This document shows, piece after piece, positions 7,675 to 15,087 of a DNA stretch of 38,803 nt (within the stretch, counting starts at the first letter, position 1; every line of letters begins with the position of its first letter). Position numbers and translations under genes: made by a program. This DNA comes from an uncultured Eubacteriales bacterium (lineage in GTDB: Bacteria > Bacillota > Clostridia > Oscillospirales > Oscillospiraceae): contig USQL01000007.1 of NCBI GenBank assembly GCA_900556935.1, forward strand, positions 1 to 38,803, given 5' to 3'. Under the pieces are notes generated by a model. It worked only from the letters and a program-made list of their open reading frames with translations, searched no databases and was not told the DNA's origin.

Positions 7675-8719
7675 GAAAAGAACCGTCAAGACCCTGGCCT
7701 GTATTGGGGTAGCCGCCGCGGCCTTGGTATTCTGGCAGCAAAAACAGCTTCAAAATCGCCTGGAAACGGAAAATCAGGCCCTCCGGCAAGAACTGGAGGA
7801 CCTGATGACCCAAAAAGGCGGAATCGAAGAGCATGGGCGGCTCCGTGTCAACGGCACCCAATTGGTAGACCAAACCGGCGCGCCCCTCCAACTGCGGGGG
7901 GTGAGCAGCCACGGCATTACCTGGTACCCGGAATACACAAACTATGCCGCCTTAAAAACCCTGAAAGACTATGGGGCGAATGTATTTCGCATTGCCCTAT
8001 ACGTGGAGCAGAATGACGGCTATCTGGAAGAACCGGAACTGGGCAAAAAGCTCCTGTTCTCCGCAATCGAAAATTCCCTGGCAGCGGACTTGTACACCGT
8101 TGTGGACTGGCATGTGCTGCGGGATGAAAATCCAAACCGGAATGTAGAAAAAGCCCTGGCGGTACTGGAAGAAGTGGCCCAGCGGTATGGAGACGAACCG
8201 GGCATCCTCTATGAAATCTGCAACGAACCCAACGGGGACACCACCTATGAGGACATTGTGCGCTATGCGGATCAAATCATACCGGTGATCCGGCAGCACG
8301 CCCCCAACGCCTTGATCCTGGTGGGAACACCAAACTTCTGCACCTCCCTTTCAGAAGCGATCCAAAACCCCCTGGAATATCCCAACGTGATGTACACCTA
8401 TCACTATTATGCCGGTATCTCGGACTGCAAGTCTGCCATGAAAAAAATCGCCCGGGGGCTTTCAGCTGGTTTGCCGGTCTTCGTCAGTGAATGGGGGCTG
8501 GACAGCCAGGATGCTTCGGAGGAGCATTGGAATGAGACCAGGGTGTTTCTGGATTATTTGGAACAGGAACAAATCGGATGGATCAACTGGTCCCTGTGCA
8601 ACAAAGACGAGGGCTATTCCATACTCCTGCCAGACAGCCACAAGCTGCACGGCTGGACGGGGGAAGACTTCACAGACAGCGGAAAATTCCTTTTGGATTA
8701 TTTGGAAAACTCTGAATAA
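7667..8719 (+). CDS. Membrane-anchored GH5 endoglucanase (CcsZ-like)
   Basis: 350 residues. An N-terminal hydrophobic segment (about 8-23) followed by a short heptad-like stretch (about 25-48) suggests a signal anchor with a stalk. The catalytic domain starts near residue 62 (RVNGTQLVDQTGAPLQLRGV) and has GH5 signatures: acid/base E187 in EICNEPNG and nucleophile E275 in VSEWGLD, with VDWH and TYHYYAG between. Subfamily GH5_2-like by appearance. Cellulose-synthesis operons usually carry an endoglucanase that trims or releases the nascent chain (BcsZ, or CcsZ in clostridia), and the ATG here lies inside the end of the synthase gene, so it is tightly co-expressed. The last gene of the operon; no clear terminator follows. 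Confidence 0.92.
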   Translation: MFKKRTVKTLACIGVAAAALVFWQQKQLQNRLETENQALRQELEDLMTQKGGIEEHGRLRVNGTQLVDQTGAPLQLRGVSSHGITWYPEYTNYAALKTLKDYGANVFRIALYVEQNDGYLEEPELGKKLLFSAIENSLAADLYTVVDWHVLRDENPNRNVEKALAVLEEVAQRYGDEPGILYEICNEPNGDTTYEDIVRYADQIIPVIRQHAPNALILVGTPNFCTSLSEAIQNPLEYPNVMYTYHYYAGISDCKSAMKKIARGLSAGLPVFVSEWGLDSQDASEEHWNETRVFLDYLEQEQIGWINWSLCNKDEGYSILLPDSHKLHGWTGEDFTDSGKFLLDYLENSE

Positions 8720-8825
8720 ATCGTCTGCGGCTGAGCGGCGAATCTTTTGTCCCCAGTCTGCGGTTTGAAAAATGGAGGGGTGTGATAAGCCTCGCGGGAA
8801 ATTTATCTCCGGGGAGGCGATACAT

Positions 8826-8918
8826 ATTACTTCGACATTTTTAACTGTCCTTGGGGCTTTGGGCTCCATTGCCAGTATTGTGTCTGTCGTACTGTATCTG
8901 TACGATAAAAAGAAGTGA
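8826..8918 (+). CDS. Small hydrophobic holin-like toxin candidate (type I TA type), non-canonical ATT start
   Basis: 30-codon peptide with one hydrophobic helix (FLTVLGALGSIASIVSVVLYLY) and the charged end DKKK, the pattern of putative holin-like toxins of Firmicutes. GGGGAGG at 8811-8817 is 8 bases before an ATT codon at 8826 and only 2 bases before an ATA at 8820; neither ATG, GTG nor TTG occurs at a proper distance. The nearest in-frame ATG, 8772, would give 48 residues but has no ribosome-binding site. So either ATT is used at low efficiency or the start is mutated. A strong hairpin (8915-8945) contains the stop codon and a terminator follows at 9016-9055, as in type I toxin mRNAs. No antisense promoter was securely identified. 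Family placement is by pattern only. Confidence 0.55.
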   Translation: MTSTFLTVLGALGSIASIVSVVLYLYDKKK

Positions 8919-8945
8919 GCCGTCTGCCAGCGACAGACGACTCAC
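8915..8945 (+). other. Stable stem-loop spanning the toxin stop codon
   Basis: GTGAGCCGTCTG (8915-8926) pairs with CAGACGACTCAC (8934-8945) at 11 of 12 positions around a 7-base loop. The TGA stop codon lies inside the stem. No T-tract follows, so it is not a simple terminator; it may stabilise the mRNA or be the contact site for an antisense RNA. Confidence 0.7.
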
Positions 8946-9015
8946 GCTTTGAGGACGAAGGTCTCAACTCTGTAAGTATGTGTGTTGTGGCAACCGTCCG
9001 GGTTTCCAACAACGG

Positions 9016-9055
9016 GGAGGTGCTTGTTACCAGCAGGCATCTCCTTTTGTTTTTA
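9016..9055 (+). terminator. Intrinsic terminator after the small toxin gene
   Basis: A 12-base stem with a few G-U pairs (GGAGGTGCTTGT with GCAGGCATCTCC) is followed by TTTTGTTTTT. It is oriented for plus-strand transcripts coming from the toxin region. Confidence 0.75.
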
Positions 9056-9108
9056 TGATCGTTCAACGCTTCCGTTTTGTCAAGTGCGCCACATTGTACG
9101 CTCCTGCT

Positions 9109-10173
9109 TTATTTCCGCTCCCAGCTGAGTACCTCGCCGGTTTTTGTGTTTAAAACCACGGTGGCGGTGTATTGCTTTTCCATGACTCCGTCGTTGGCTA
9201 CGGCTTTGGCCTTGGATTTGGAGAGGCCCCGGATGGTTTCCAGGTCCTGGTCGTAGCCGGAAAGGGCGTTTTCGTCTACGGTGTAGACGGCCACCGTATA
9301 GGTGGTTTCATCGGACAGGAACTTTTTATAGGCGCTTTCGACGGTGGTGACGGTGGTATCGGGCACCAGCGTGGGGTCCTCCTGGGCAAGCACCTGGGTC
9401 ATGCGGGTGTTTTCCTCGTAGCGCTGCTCCGCCGTATACTTGGAGGATAGGGAAGTGGTTTTATAGTAGTAGCTCAGATATCCCATAACACCGGCAACGC
9501 CCACCACCAAGAGGACCACCAGAGAGGCGGCCTGACGCTTGGTAAACTGCAAATCCTGCTTGGCATCCCGTCCGGTGTAGGTAAGCCCCAGGCGGCTGGT
9601 GATGGGCAGCATCACAGACAGGAACAGGGCCAGAAGCACGGCCTCAATGGGGAACATGAGGATGTTTTTAATCATCCCCGGCACCGCCATGGCCAGGGTA
9701 TACTGCTTGCCATCCATGAACAGGGCATAGTACCACATGTGGATGGGGGTCTGCAAAATCACGTTGACACCCAGGCTGATGGTAAATCGGCTGAGCATCA
9801 CCCGCAGGGTGGTGGTTCTGGCCCGGTACAGGTACAGGGCGAAGACCACGCCGCCCGCGGCCTCCGTAATCATATAGGGCGGGAAGAAGATGCCGTCCGG
9901 GCGGATGAGGTAGCCCAGGACATCTGTAATGAAGCCGCACAGGCAGGCCATCACCGGCCCGTAGACCATGGCACCCAGGGCGGTGACGAAGAAGGAGACG
10001 TTGATTTTCAGGAAGGGGGTGATGGGGATGGCGAACTGCTTCATCACCAGCTTCAGGGCGATGAGCAGCGCGGCGAACACCAGCATGTGGATGTCCTTCA
10101 GCTCGGCCACTGCGTCGCGCCAATAGGCCTTGGAAAAGGGATGGGGGTAGAGATTGTTGGTTTTTTTGGACAT
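9109..10173 (-). CDS. folT: Folate ECF transporter S component with extra C-terminal domain
   Basis: 354 residues. The start at 10173 is fixed by AGGAGGA directly upstream; the frame continues further upstream but through the riboswitch, so longer starts are wrong. Residues about 25-205 are a six-helix S component: LVMKQFAIPITPFLKINVSFFVTALGAMVYGP, then CGFITDVLGYLIRPDGIFFP, typical of FolT. It should bind folate in the membrane and associate with shared EcfA/EcfT subunits, which are not in this window. Normal S components end near 180-200 residues; here a seventh helix (about 220-240) and a roughly 110-residue, probably extracytoplasmic, domain follow, ending YTATVVLNTKTGEVLSWERK. I do not recognise that domain. 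The THF riboswitch upstream strongly supports the folate assignment. Confidence 0.92.
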   Translation of the reverse strand: MSKKTNNLYPHPFSKAYWRDAVAELKDIHMLVFAALLIALKLVMKQFAIPITPFLKINVSFFVTALGAMVYGPVMACLCGFITDVLGYLIRPDGIFFPPYMITEAAGGVVFALYLYRARTTTLRVMLSRFTISLGVNVILQTPIHMWYYALFMDGKQYTLAMAVPGMIKNILMFPIEAVLLALFLSVMLPITSRLGLTYTGRDAKQDLQFTKRQAASLVVLLVVGVAGVMGYLSYYYKTTSLSSKYTAEQRYEENTRMTQVLAQEDPTLVPDTTVTTVESAYKKFLSDETTYTVAVYTVDENALSGYDQDLETIRGLSKSKAKAVANDGVMEKQYTATVVLNTKTGEVLSWERK

Positions 10174-10229
10174 GAAAAAATCCTCCTTTTTTTGTAGGAG
10201 CGACCAAGGCGAAAGCCAGCGGTGATGAC

Positions 10230-10264
10230 AAACAAAAAGCCCCAATGGCGCAATGCCACCGGGG
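10230..10264 (-). terminator. Intrinsic terminator in the folT leader (riboswitch expression platform)
   Basis: On the minus strand, CCCCGGTGGC pairs with GCCATTGGGG (10 pairs, two G-U) around ATTGC, followed by CTTTTTGTTT. It lies between the THF aptamer and the folT start, so folate sufficiency would be expected to favour termination. The 105 bases between aptamer and terminator contain smaller hairpins that may act as antiterminator. Confidence 0.85.
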
Positions 10265-10369
10265 AGTGATTTTTTGTATGTCAGCATACCCGTGAGGAAG
10301 AACGGCTCCGGCCTTTCATCGCTCAACCGAGTTTCGTTGCTACATAAAGGAGGCTGTAAGCCCACATTT

Positions 10370-10478
10370 ATGGCGCAGCGGGTGCGAAAATCCCATCGCG
10401 GGCAACCTGCCCTTCGTCTGCCACACAACTCCCCATCTTGACAGCACTTCACGCGGGATTCTCTACTCTGTTCGCCAT
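10370..10478 (-). ncRNA. Tetrahydrofolate (THF-I) riboswitch upstream of folT
   Basis: Read on the minus strand, P1 is ATGGCG (10473-10478) pairing with CGCCAT (10370-10375). P2 has AATCC-CGCG pairing with CGCG-ATG-GGATT, and the conserved core GAGTAGA...GCGTGAAGTG and GACGAAG are present, as is the TTGTGTGG stretch expected near the P3 loop. This closely follows the THF aptamer consensus known from Firmicutes folT and folE leaders. It begins within a few bases of the predicted transcription start, is followed by a terminator and precedes a FolT gene, so the assignment is consistent in sequence and context. Confidence 0.92.
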
Positions 10479-10479
10479 C

Positions 10480-10508
10480 AATATACACCATATCGATATA
10501 AAAGTAAA
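10480..10508 (-). promoter_or_regulatory. Predicted promoter of folT
   Basis: On the minus strand, -35 TTTACT (10508-10503), 17-base spacer, -10 TATATT (10485-10480) preceded by TG. Start predicted near 10473, which coincides with the 5' strand of riboswitch helix P1. Confidence 0.65.
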
Positions 10509-10616
10509 GATATATTTTTGGATTTTTGAAAAAATCTTTCCGGGAATCTCTTTCCCTAGTTTTCCGCCTTCCGGGGGGCTACAATGGGCTTATCCTATAC
10601 CGGAGGAGGAAGGGCA

Positions 10617-11411
10617 ATGCAGTGCCAGAAGCTAAAGACCTATATGGAGACCGGAAGGGTGATTTTTCTGCCAACCCGGTCCATTCGGCCCAGTCCCATG
10701 CAGCCGAGAACTGTGTTTTCCCAGGATGCCCTGGCAGAGCTGGCCGATTCCATCCGGCTCCACGGGGTGCTGCAGCCCCTCTCCGTCCGCAGGGCAGCCA
10801 ATGGCTACGAGCTGATTGCCGGGGAACGGCGGCTGCGGGCCGCCCAACTGGCGGGCCTGGGTGAGGTACCCTGCCTGATTTTGCAGATGGACGACAGGGA
10901 AAGCGCTCTGGCTGCCATGGTGGAAAACCTCCAGCGGCAGGACCTGGACTTTGTGGAGGAGGCCCAGGGCATCGCCAGGCTGATGGAGTCCCAGCAGCTC
11001 AGCCAGGAGCAGACGGCAAGGCTCTTAGGCAAGAGCCAGAGCGCCGTTGCCAACAAGCTGCGGCTTTTAAAGCACGGCAAAACCGTCCTCTATGCCCTGC
11101 GGGAGGCGGGACTGACGGAACGCCACGGGCGGGCGCTATTGAAGCTTACCGGCGAGCAGGAAAAGCTGGATGCCATCCAGGTCATCCAAAAGCAGGGGAT
11201 GACGGTTGCGGCGGCGGAAAAATACATCGATAGCCTCTTGTCCACCCGCGCTCCCCGAAAACGCCAGGCAAGCGTGGGGGCGTTCTTAAACAGCCTGACG
11301 GAATCCCTGCAAAGAATCCAGCGCTCCGGTGTCCCCGCCGTCTCCGAACGCCGGGAGACGGACAAGCAAATCGTTTTGACCATTACCATTCCAAAGGAAG
11401 GGAAAGACTGA
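10617..11411 (+). CDS. noc: ParB/Noc-family DNA-binding protein
   Basis: 264 residues from ATG 10617, chosen because GGAGGAGG precedes it at good distance; an ATG at 10584 has no comparable site. The N-terminal CTPase/ParB domain has LADSIRLHGVLQPLSVRR, the box GERRLRAAQLAGL and ENLQRQDLDFVEEAQG; a helix-turn-helix follows (LSQEQTARLLGKSQSAVANKLRLL), then a C-terminal dimerisation region. ParB proteins direct chromosome segregation and Noc blocks division over the nucleoid; the two are paralogues and cannot be told apart with certainty here. The symbol is given because no parA gene adjoins it and it stands alone, as noc often does. No perfect parS-type palindrome was seen in the neighbourhood. 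Convergent with the EPS operon. Confidence 0.85.
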   Translation: MQCQKLKTYMETGRVIFLPTRSIRPSPMQPRTVFSQDALAELADSIRLHGVLQPLSVRRAANGYELIAGERRLRAAQLAGLGEVPCLILQMDDRESALAAMVENLQRQDLDFVEEAQGIARLMESQQLSQEQTARLLGKSQSAVANKLRLLKHGKTVLYALREAGLTERHGRALLKLTGEQEKLDAIQVIQKQGMTVAAAEKYIDSLLSTRAPRKRQASVGAFLNSLTESLQRIQRSGVPAVSERRETDKQIVLTITIPKEGKD

Positions 11412-11427
11412 AAAACACGAACAAAAA

Positions 11428-11531
11428 CAGTAGGGGCGGCTACCAGCCGCCCGAAACGTATCGAACCTGAGCGGTTGAAACAAAACGTTCAGGCCGATTG
11501 GCTTTCGGGCGGCTAATAGCCGCCCCTACTG
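11428..11531. repeat. Large inverted repeat with 29-base arms between convergent genes
   Basis: Arms at 11428-11456 and 11503-11531 are near-perfect inverted copies (CAGTAGGGGCGGCT...AGCCGCCCGAAA against its complement; the only differences are in the small inner loop). Each arm is itself a hairpin (GGCGGCT-acc-AGCCGCC). It lies between the stop codons of noc and of the last EPS gene. Ends of the form GTAGGGGCGGC are common in small palindromic mobile repeats of Clostridia. It could block read-through in both directions. Confidence 0.85.
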
Positions 11532-11543
11532 GGTATGAAAAGT

Positions 11544-12674
11544 TTATTCACGGTCCGCAACAGACAGATAAATCTCCCGCATTTCTTCGGAGACCTCTTC
11601 CAGACCAAAGGACTGGACCTTTTGCCGGGCGGCATCCCCCAGGCGGCGGCACAGGGCTGTGTCTCCTGCCAAGGCGCGGATGGCTTTGGCAACAGAGGCG
11701 GGGTTCAGCGGGGTGTAAAGGCCCTCTTTTCCGTTCTCAATCAGGTCGGTGTTGCCACGGATGGGGCTGACGATGGCGGGCAGGGCGCTGCTCATGGCCT
11801 CCATCAGGGAAAGGGACAGCCCCTCCCGGAAGGAGATAAACAAAAACGCGTCCGCCGCGGCATACAGCGCCGGTACATCCTGTCGGTAGCCCAGGAAGAA
11901 GACCCGGTCCTCCAGCCCCAGAGCCTTGCACAGCCGCTTGTTGTTCTCCAGCTCCTGGCCACGGCCCGCGCAGAAGAGCTTTACCTTGGGGTCCGGAAGC
12001 TGGGCAAGGGCTTGCAGCATCATCCTGTGGTTTTTGTTCTTGGTCATCTCCGCCACGGACAGGAGCATAAATTCGTCGTCCTTCACTCCAAGAGCGCGGC
12101 GGAGGGCCTCCCGTTCCCCGGTGTGGTCCCGGAACCTGCCCAGGTCCACGCCCACACCCCGGACATAGCGGATGGACTTGGCATGGAGGTGCTTCCGGGC
12201 AAACCGGTAGTCCTCCTGATTGATGGTGATGAGCACATCGGTAAAGAATGCGCACAGCCACTCCGGAGGGAAATAGGCCAGCCAGTTCAGAAGGGGGGCA
12301 CCCTTGTAAAAGTGGAAGCCGTGGGCGGTATAGAGTACCTTGCAGCCCTTCTTCCGGGCCCCCCGGGCGGCCAGCCGGGCGAGGATGGCGGCAACGGGGG
12401 TGTGGCAGTGGATGACATCAAAATCCCCTTGGTCGATAACCTGTTTCAGCTCCCGGTAGGCGGTGAGATTGCCAAAGTCCAGGGGATTCCGGGCAAAATC
12501 GATGGGGTAGAACCTGTCGCAGTTGGGAATGCGGCAGTCTTCCGGATTTTCATAGTCGTTTTTGGCGGCCACGGCGGTATCCCAGCCCATATCCTTCAGC
12601 ATTTTCAGGTACGGCAGGTGAAACTGGGCAATGTGGGTTTTGACCACGGTGGCTACAAAGAGAATTTTCGGCAT
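11544..12674 (-). CDS. Family 4 glycosyltransferase (EpsD-like), last EPS gene
   Basis: 376 residues, ATG with AAAGGGGG upstream. GT-B fold: N-terminal acceptor domain beginning KILFVATVVKTHIAQFHLPYLKML with FDVIHCHTPVAAILARLAARG and LYTAHGFHFYKG, then a C-terminal nucleotide-sugar domain with SVAEMTKNKNHRMML, FLGYRQDVPALYAAADAF and the E-x7-E motif FREGLSLSLMEA. The HGFHFYKGAP stretch is typical of EpsD/CapM-type enzymes that transfer a sugar onto a lipid-linked intermediate on the cytoplasmic face. It is the promoter-distal gene of the ten-gene EPS operon, 31 bases after the flippase gene. Donor and acceptor sugars cannot be read from sequence. A retaining mechanism is expected for the family. 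Confidence 0.9.
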   Translation of the reverse strand: MPKILFVATVVKTHIAQFHLPYLKMLKDMGWDTAVAAKNDYENPEDCRIPNCDRFYPIDFARNPLDFGNLTAYRELKQVIDQGDFDVIHCHTPVAAILARLAARGARKKGCKVLYTAHGFHFYKGAPLLNWLAYFPPEWLCAFFTDVLITINQEDYRFARKHLHAKSIRYVRGVGVDLGRFRDHTGEREALRRALGVKDDEFMLLSVAEMTKNKNHRMMLQALAQLPDPKVKLFCAGRGQELENNKRLCKALGLEDRVFFLGYRQDVPALYAAADAFLFISFREGLSLSLMEAMSSALPAIVSPIRGNTDLIENGKEGLYTPLNPASVAKAIRALAGDTALCRRLGDAARQKVQSFGLEEVSEEMREIYLSVADRE

Positions 12675-12705
12675 GGACAGAGCCCCCTTTCCATAAGAGG
12701 AAAAA

Positions 12706-14094
12706 TCAAATCAGCGCTTTTCTTCTGCGGATGCGAAGCAGTTCCCAAAGCCCCAGGGCCGCACCCAGTCCCCAGCGCAGGAGGGGAAGTCCCCGGAGTC
12801 CATAGCTCAGCCCCAGGACCAGCACAAAGCCCAGGGCATAGGGCCCCCAAAGGCGGATGCCGAAGGGGTAGTCCTGCTTGCCAAGGAAGAACCGGGCATA
12901 GAGCGTGTGCATGGTAAACTGCAGGCAGTGGGAAAGCACCGTGGCAATGGCCGCACCGGCCATGCCGATTCTGGAAATCAAAAGATAGTTGAGCAGGATG
13001 TTTACCAGGGAAGAGACGATGGTTGCCGCGGCGCTGAGCCGCATTTTTTTATGGTAGTATTCGTAGTTTACCGGGAAAGTACACAAAAAGGTCAGGTAAT
13101 GGCTGGCGGCAAAGAGGGGAATCAGGCCAGTGGCCTCCCAGTAGTCCTGCCGGGCATAGAGCCGGTAGACCTCCCGGCACAGCAGCACGAATCCGGCACC
13201 GAGCACGGTGAAGAGCTCCAAAAAGTTCCGGCTTTGCCGGTGAACCTCCTCCCGGCGGCCACATTTGTTGTCCTCGAAGAAAAAGGCCACCCAGGAATTG
13301 TTCAGCGCGCCGAAGAGGGTAAACAGAATGGCCCCCAGCTGGTAGCCCATATTATAGATGCCGCTGGTGCTCTGGCTGACCATCTGCCGCAGCATGACCA
13401 CGTCGCTGTGGCCCAGAAGCAGGTCCGCCAGGCTGTAGAAAACCTGTGGAATGGCCAGGGGAATGCAGAATTTCCAGTAGGCGGCGCTGTAAAAGGTGCG
13501 CCCGTTGCGCAGAACGGCAAGGCACATGCCAAGGCCTAAGAAGCCATACACCGCCGCAATGGCCACAATCCGGCCATAGTATTTGAGCTCCCCCGGAAGC
13601 AGCAGCACCAGAACCAGGGACAGCGCCAGGGTTGCAAGACTGGTTCCTACGGACAGGAGCATGTTCCGTCCCGCCTTCATCTCGTAGGTCAGCTTGGTAT
13701 TCATAAAGTTGATGCCAAAGGTGCCGATGGACTGGAAGAGGACCAGGAACAGGAACAGCGGCTGCATATCCAGCGCCCTGGAAATGGGCCCCAGGAACAG
13801 AAGCGTCAGCGCCGTCACGCAGGCGAAGCACACCAGGGACAGGGCCATGACGCTGGAATGATAGGCGCTCTGCTGCTCCTCCGGATATTCTACCCGGGCG
13901 GGGGCCAGGGTGCCATAGGTCTGCAGGGTGGCGGCGGTGGAGAGAATGCTGACCCACACGGTGTAGTTTGCCACGGCACCGTAGCCGTCGGTGCCCAAAA
14001 GGCGGGAAAACAGGGGGGCCGTAAACAGGGAAATGCCATACAGCAGGCATGTGCTGAGCATATTAAAGACGCTGACACGGTTGCGATTTTTCAT
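12706..14094 (-). CDS. Wzx-like polysaccharide flippase (MATE/MOP superfamily)
   Basis: 462 residues with about twelve to fourteen hydrophobic helices spread over the whole length. The start, KNRNRVSVFNMLSTCLLYGISLFTAPLFSRLLG, has the usual first-helix pattern of oligosaccharide flippases (FxxxPLxxRLLG), followed by GYGAVANYTVW. It should move the completed lipid-linked repeat unit across the membrane before polymerisation by the Wzy-like protein encoded upstream in the same operon. It lies 9 bases after the GT2 gene, with its ribosome-binding site overlapping the end of that gene. No signs of truncation. Confidence 0.9.
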   Translation of the reverse strand: MKNRNRVSVFNMLSTCLLYGISLFTAPLFSRLLGTDGYGAVANYTVWVSILSTAATLQTYGTLAPARVEYPEEQQSAYHSSVMALSLVCFACVTALTLLFLGPISRALDMQPLFLFLVLFQSIGTFGINFMNTKLTYEMKAGRNMLLSVGTSLATLALSLVLVLLLPGELKYYGRIVAIAAVYGFLGLGMCLAVLRNGRTFYSAAYWKFCIPLAIPQVFYSLADLLLGHSDVVMLRQMVSQSTSGIYNMGYQLGAILFTLFGALNNSWVAFFFEDNKCGRREEVHRQSRNFLELFTVLGAGFVLLCREVYRLYARQDYWEATGLIPLFAASHYLTFLCTFPVNYEYYHKKMRLSAAATIVSSLVNILLNYLLISRIGMAGAAIATVLSHCLQFTMHTLYARFFLGKQDYPFGIRLWGPYALGFVLVLGLSYGLRGLPLLRWGLGAALGLWELLRIRRRKALI

Positions 14095-14103
14095 GGAGAT
14101 TAC

Positions 14104-15087
14104 CTATTTGCGATTTTTAAGCAGGCAGTGGAAACGCCAGGCGGGCTCGTAAAGGCCCAGGGCCAGAAGCGTATACAGCCTGCGCTCTTTTTGGGGGAAC
14201 AGGGGACTGGTTCGCAGGAAGGACAGCTGCCCTGTAAGCTCCTGCCTGCACTGGTCGTACAGGGCACGAAATTCCCGCCGGGTCCCTGTGACAATGCACA
14301 TCTGCATGGGGTGGGCCAGGGAGCGGACATAGTAGTACCGGGCCTCCGGCAGCAGCTGGGGGGTGCTTTTTTGAATGTCCTCCAGAATGCGCCGGGTGTG
14401 GGCGGCAAAATGGAAGGTCTTTTCGCTGACGGCGGTGGTGGTGATGGAGTCGGGTCGATGGCTGTAATTATAGACAGGCCTCGGCAGCATCCCGGCGGAA
14501 CCGGAACGGAGGCAGGCCCGGTAAACAACCGGCACATCCTCGCAGACGACCCCATCGGGAAACCGGAGCCCGTCAAACAGCTCCCTTTGAAACAGCTTGT
14601 CACAGGCGGAGGTATCCACCCGGTTCCAGGTGAAAATCCGCCGGACCAGGTTTTCGCCGGACAGAATGGCCTCCCGCTCCGGGCACAGGCCGATGACCTT
14701 TTCGCCGCTTTCGCTGTCTACGTCGTACCTGCCCCCACAGACCAGCTTGGTGCCGAATTTTTGGGCCAGGTGCAGCATGTCCCGGTAGGCATCCGGCTCC
14801 AGAAAATCATCGCTGTCCACAAAGCTGATATAGCTTCCCACGGCCCGGTCCAGCCCCGTGTTTCGGGCGCTGCTCAGGCCGCCGTTGGGCTTGTGGATGA
14901 CGCTGACCCTGGTATCCTCCCCGGCGATGGCATCGCACAGGGCACCGGAGCCGTCGGTGGAGCCGTCGTCCACCAGCAGCACCTCCAGGCTGGGGCCCTG
15001 CTGGGAGAGCACGGAGCTGACGCACCGGCGCAGATAGTTTTTCACATTGTATACGGGGATAATCACGCTGATATCCGGTTTATCCAT
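14104..15087 (-). CDS. Family 2 glycosyltransferase (GT-A)
   Basis: 327 residues. N-terminal GT-A domain with DISVIIPVYNVKNYLRRCVSSVL, LLVDDGSTDGSG, HKPNGGLSSARNTGLD and the metal-binding FVDSDDFLEPD (DxD), followed by YNYSHRPDSIT in the acceptor part. An inverting enzyme transferring one sugar from a nucleotide donor to a lipid-linked oligosaccharide, judging by context. No membrane helix. Its first 8 bases (ATGGATAA) overlap the stop of the upstream GT4 gene, so the two are translationally coupled. The C-terminal 90 residues are variable and specificity cannot be given. Confidence 0.9.
   Translation of the reverse strand: MDKPDISVIIPVYNVKNYLRRCVSSVLSQQGPSLEVLLVDDGSTDGSGALCDAIAGEDTRVSVIHKPNGGLSSARNTGLDRAVGSYISFVDSDDFLEPDAYRDMLHLAQKFGTKLVCGGRYDVDSESGEKVIGLCPEREAILSGENLVRRIFTWNRVDTSACDKLFQRELFDGLRFPDGVVCEDVPVVYRACLRSGSAGMLPRPVYNYSHRPDSITTTAVSEKTFHFAAHTRRILEDIQKSTPQLLPEARYYYVRSLAHPMQMCIVTGTRREFRALYDQCRQELTGQLSFLRTSPLFPQKERRLYTLLALGLYEPAWRFHCLLKNRK

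Noticed and set aside
10174..10491. N-terminal extension of FolT to about 460 residues
   Set aside because: The extra stretch is translated riboswitch and terminator; the strong ribosome-binding site is at the internal ATG.
10440..10616. A parS-type site near noc
   Set aside because: No palindrome like the Noc or ParB target was found in the gap.
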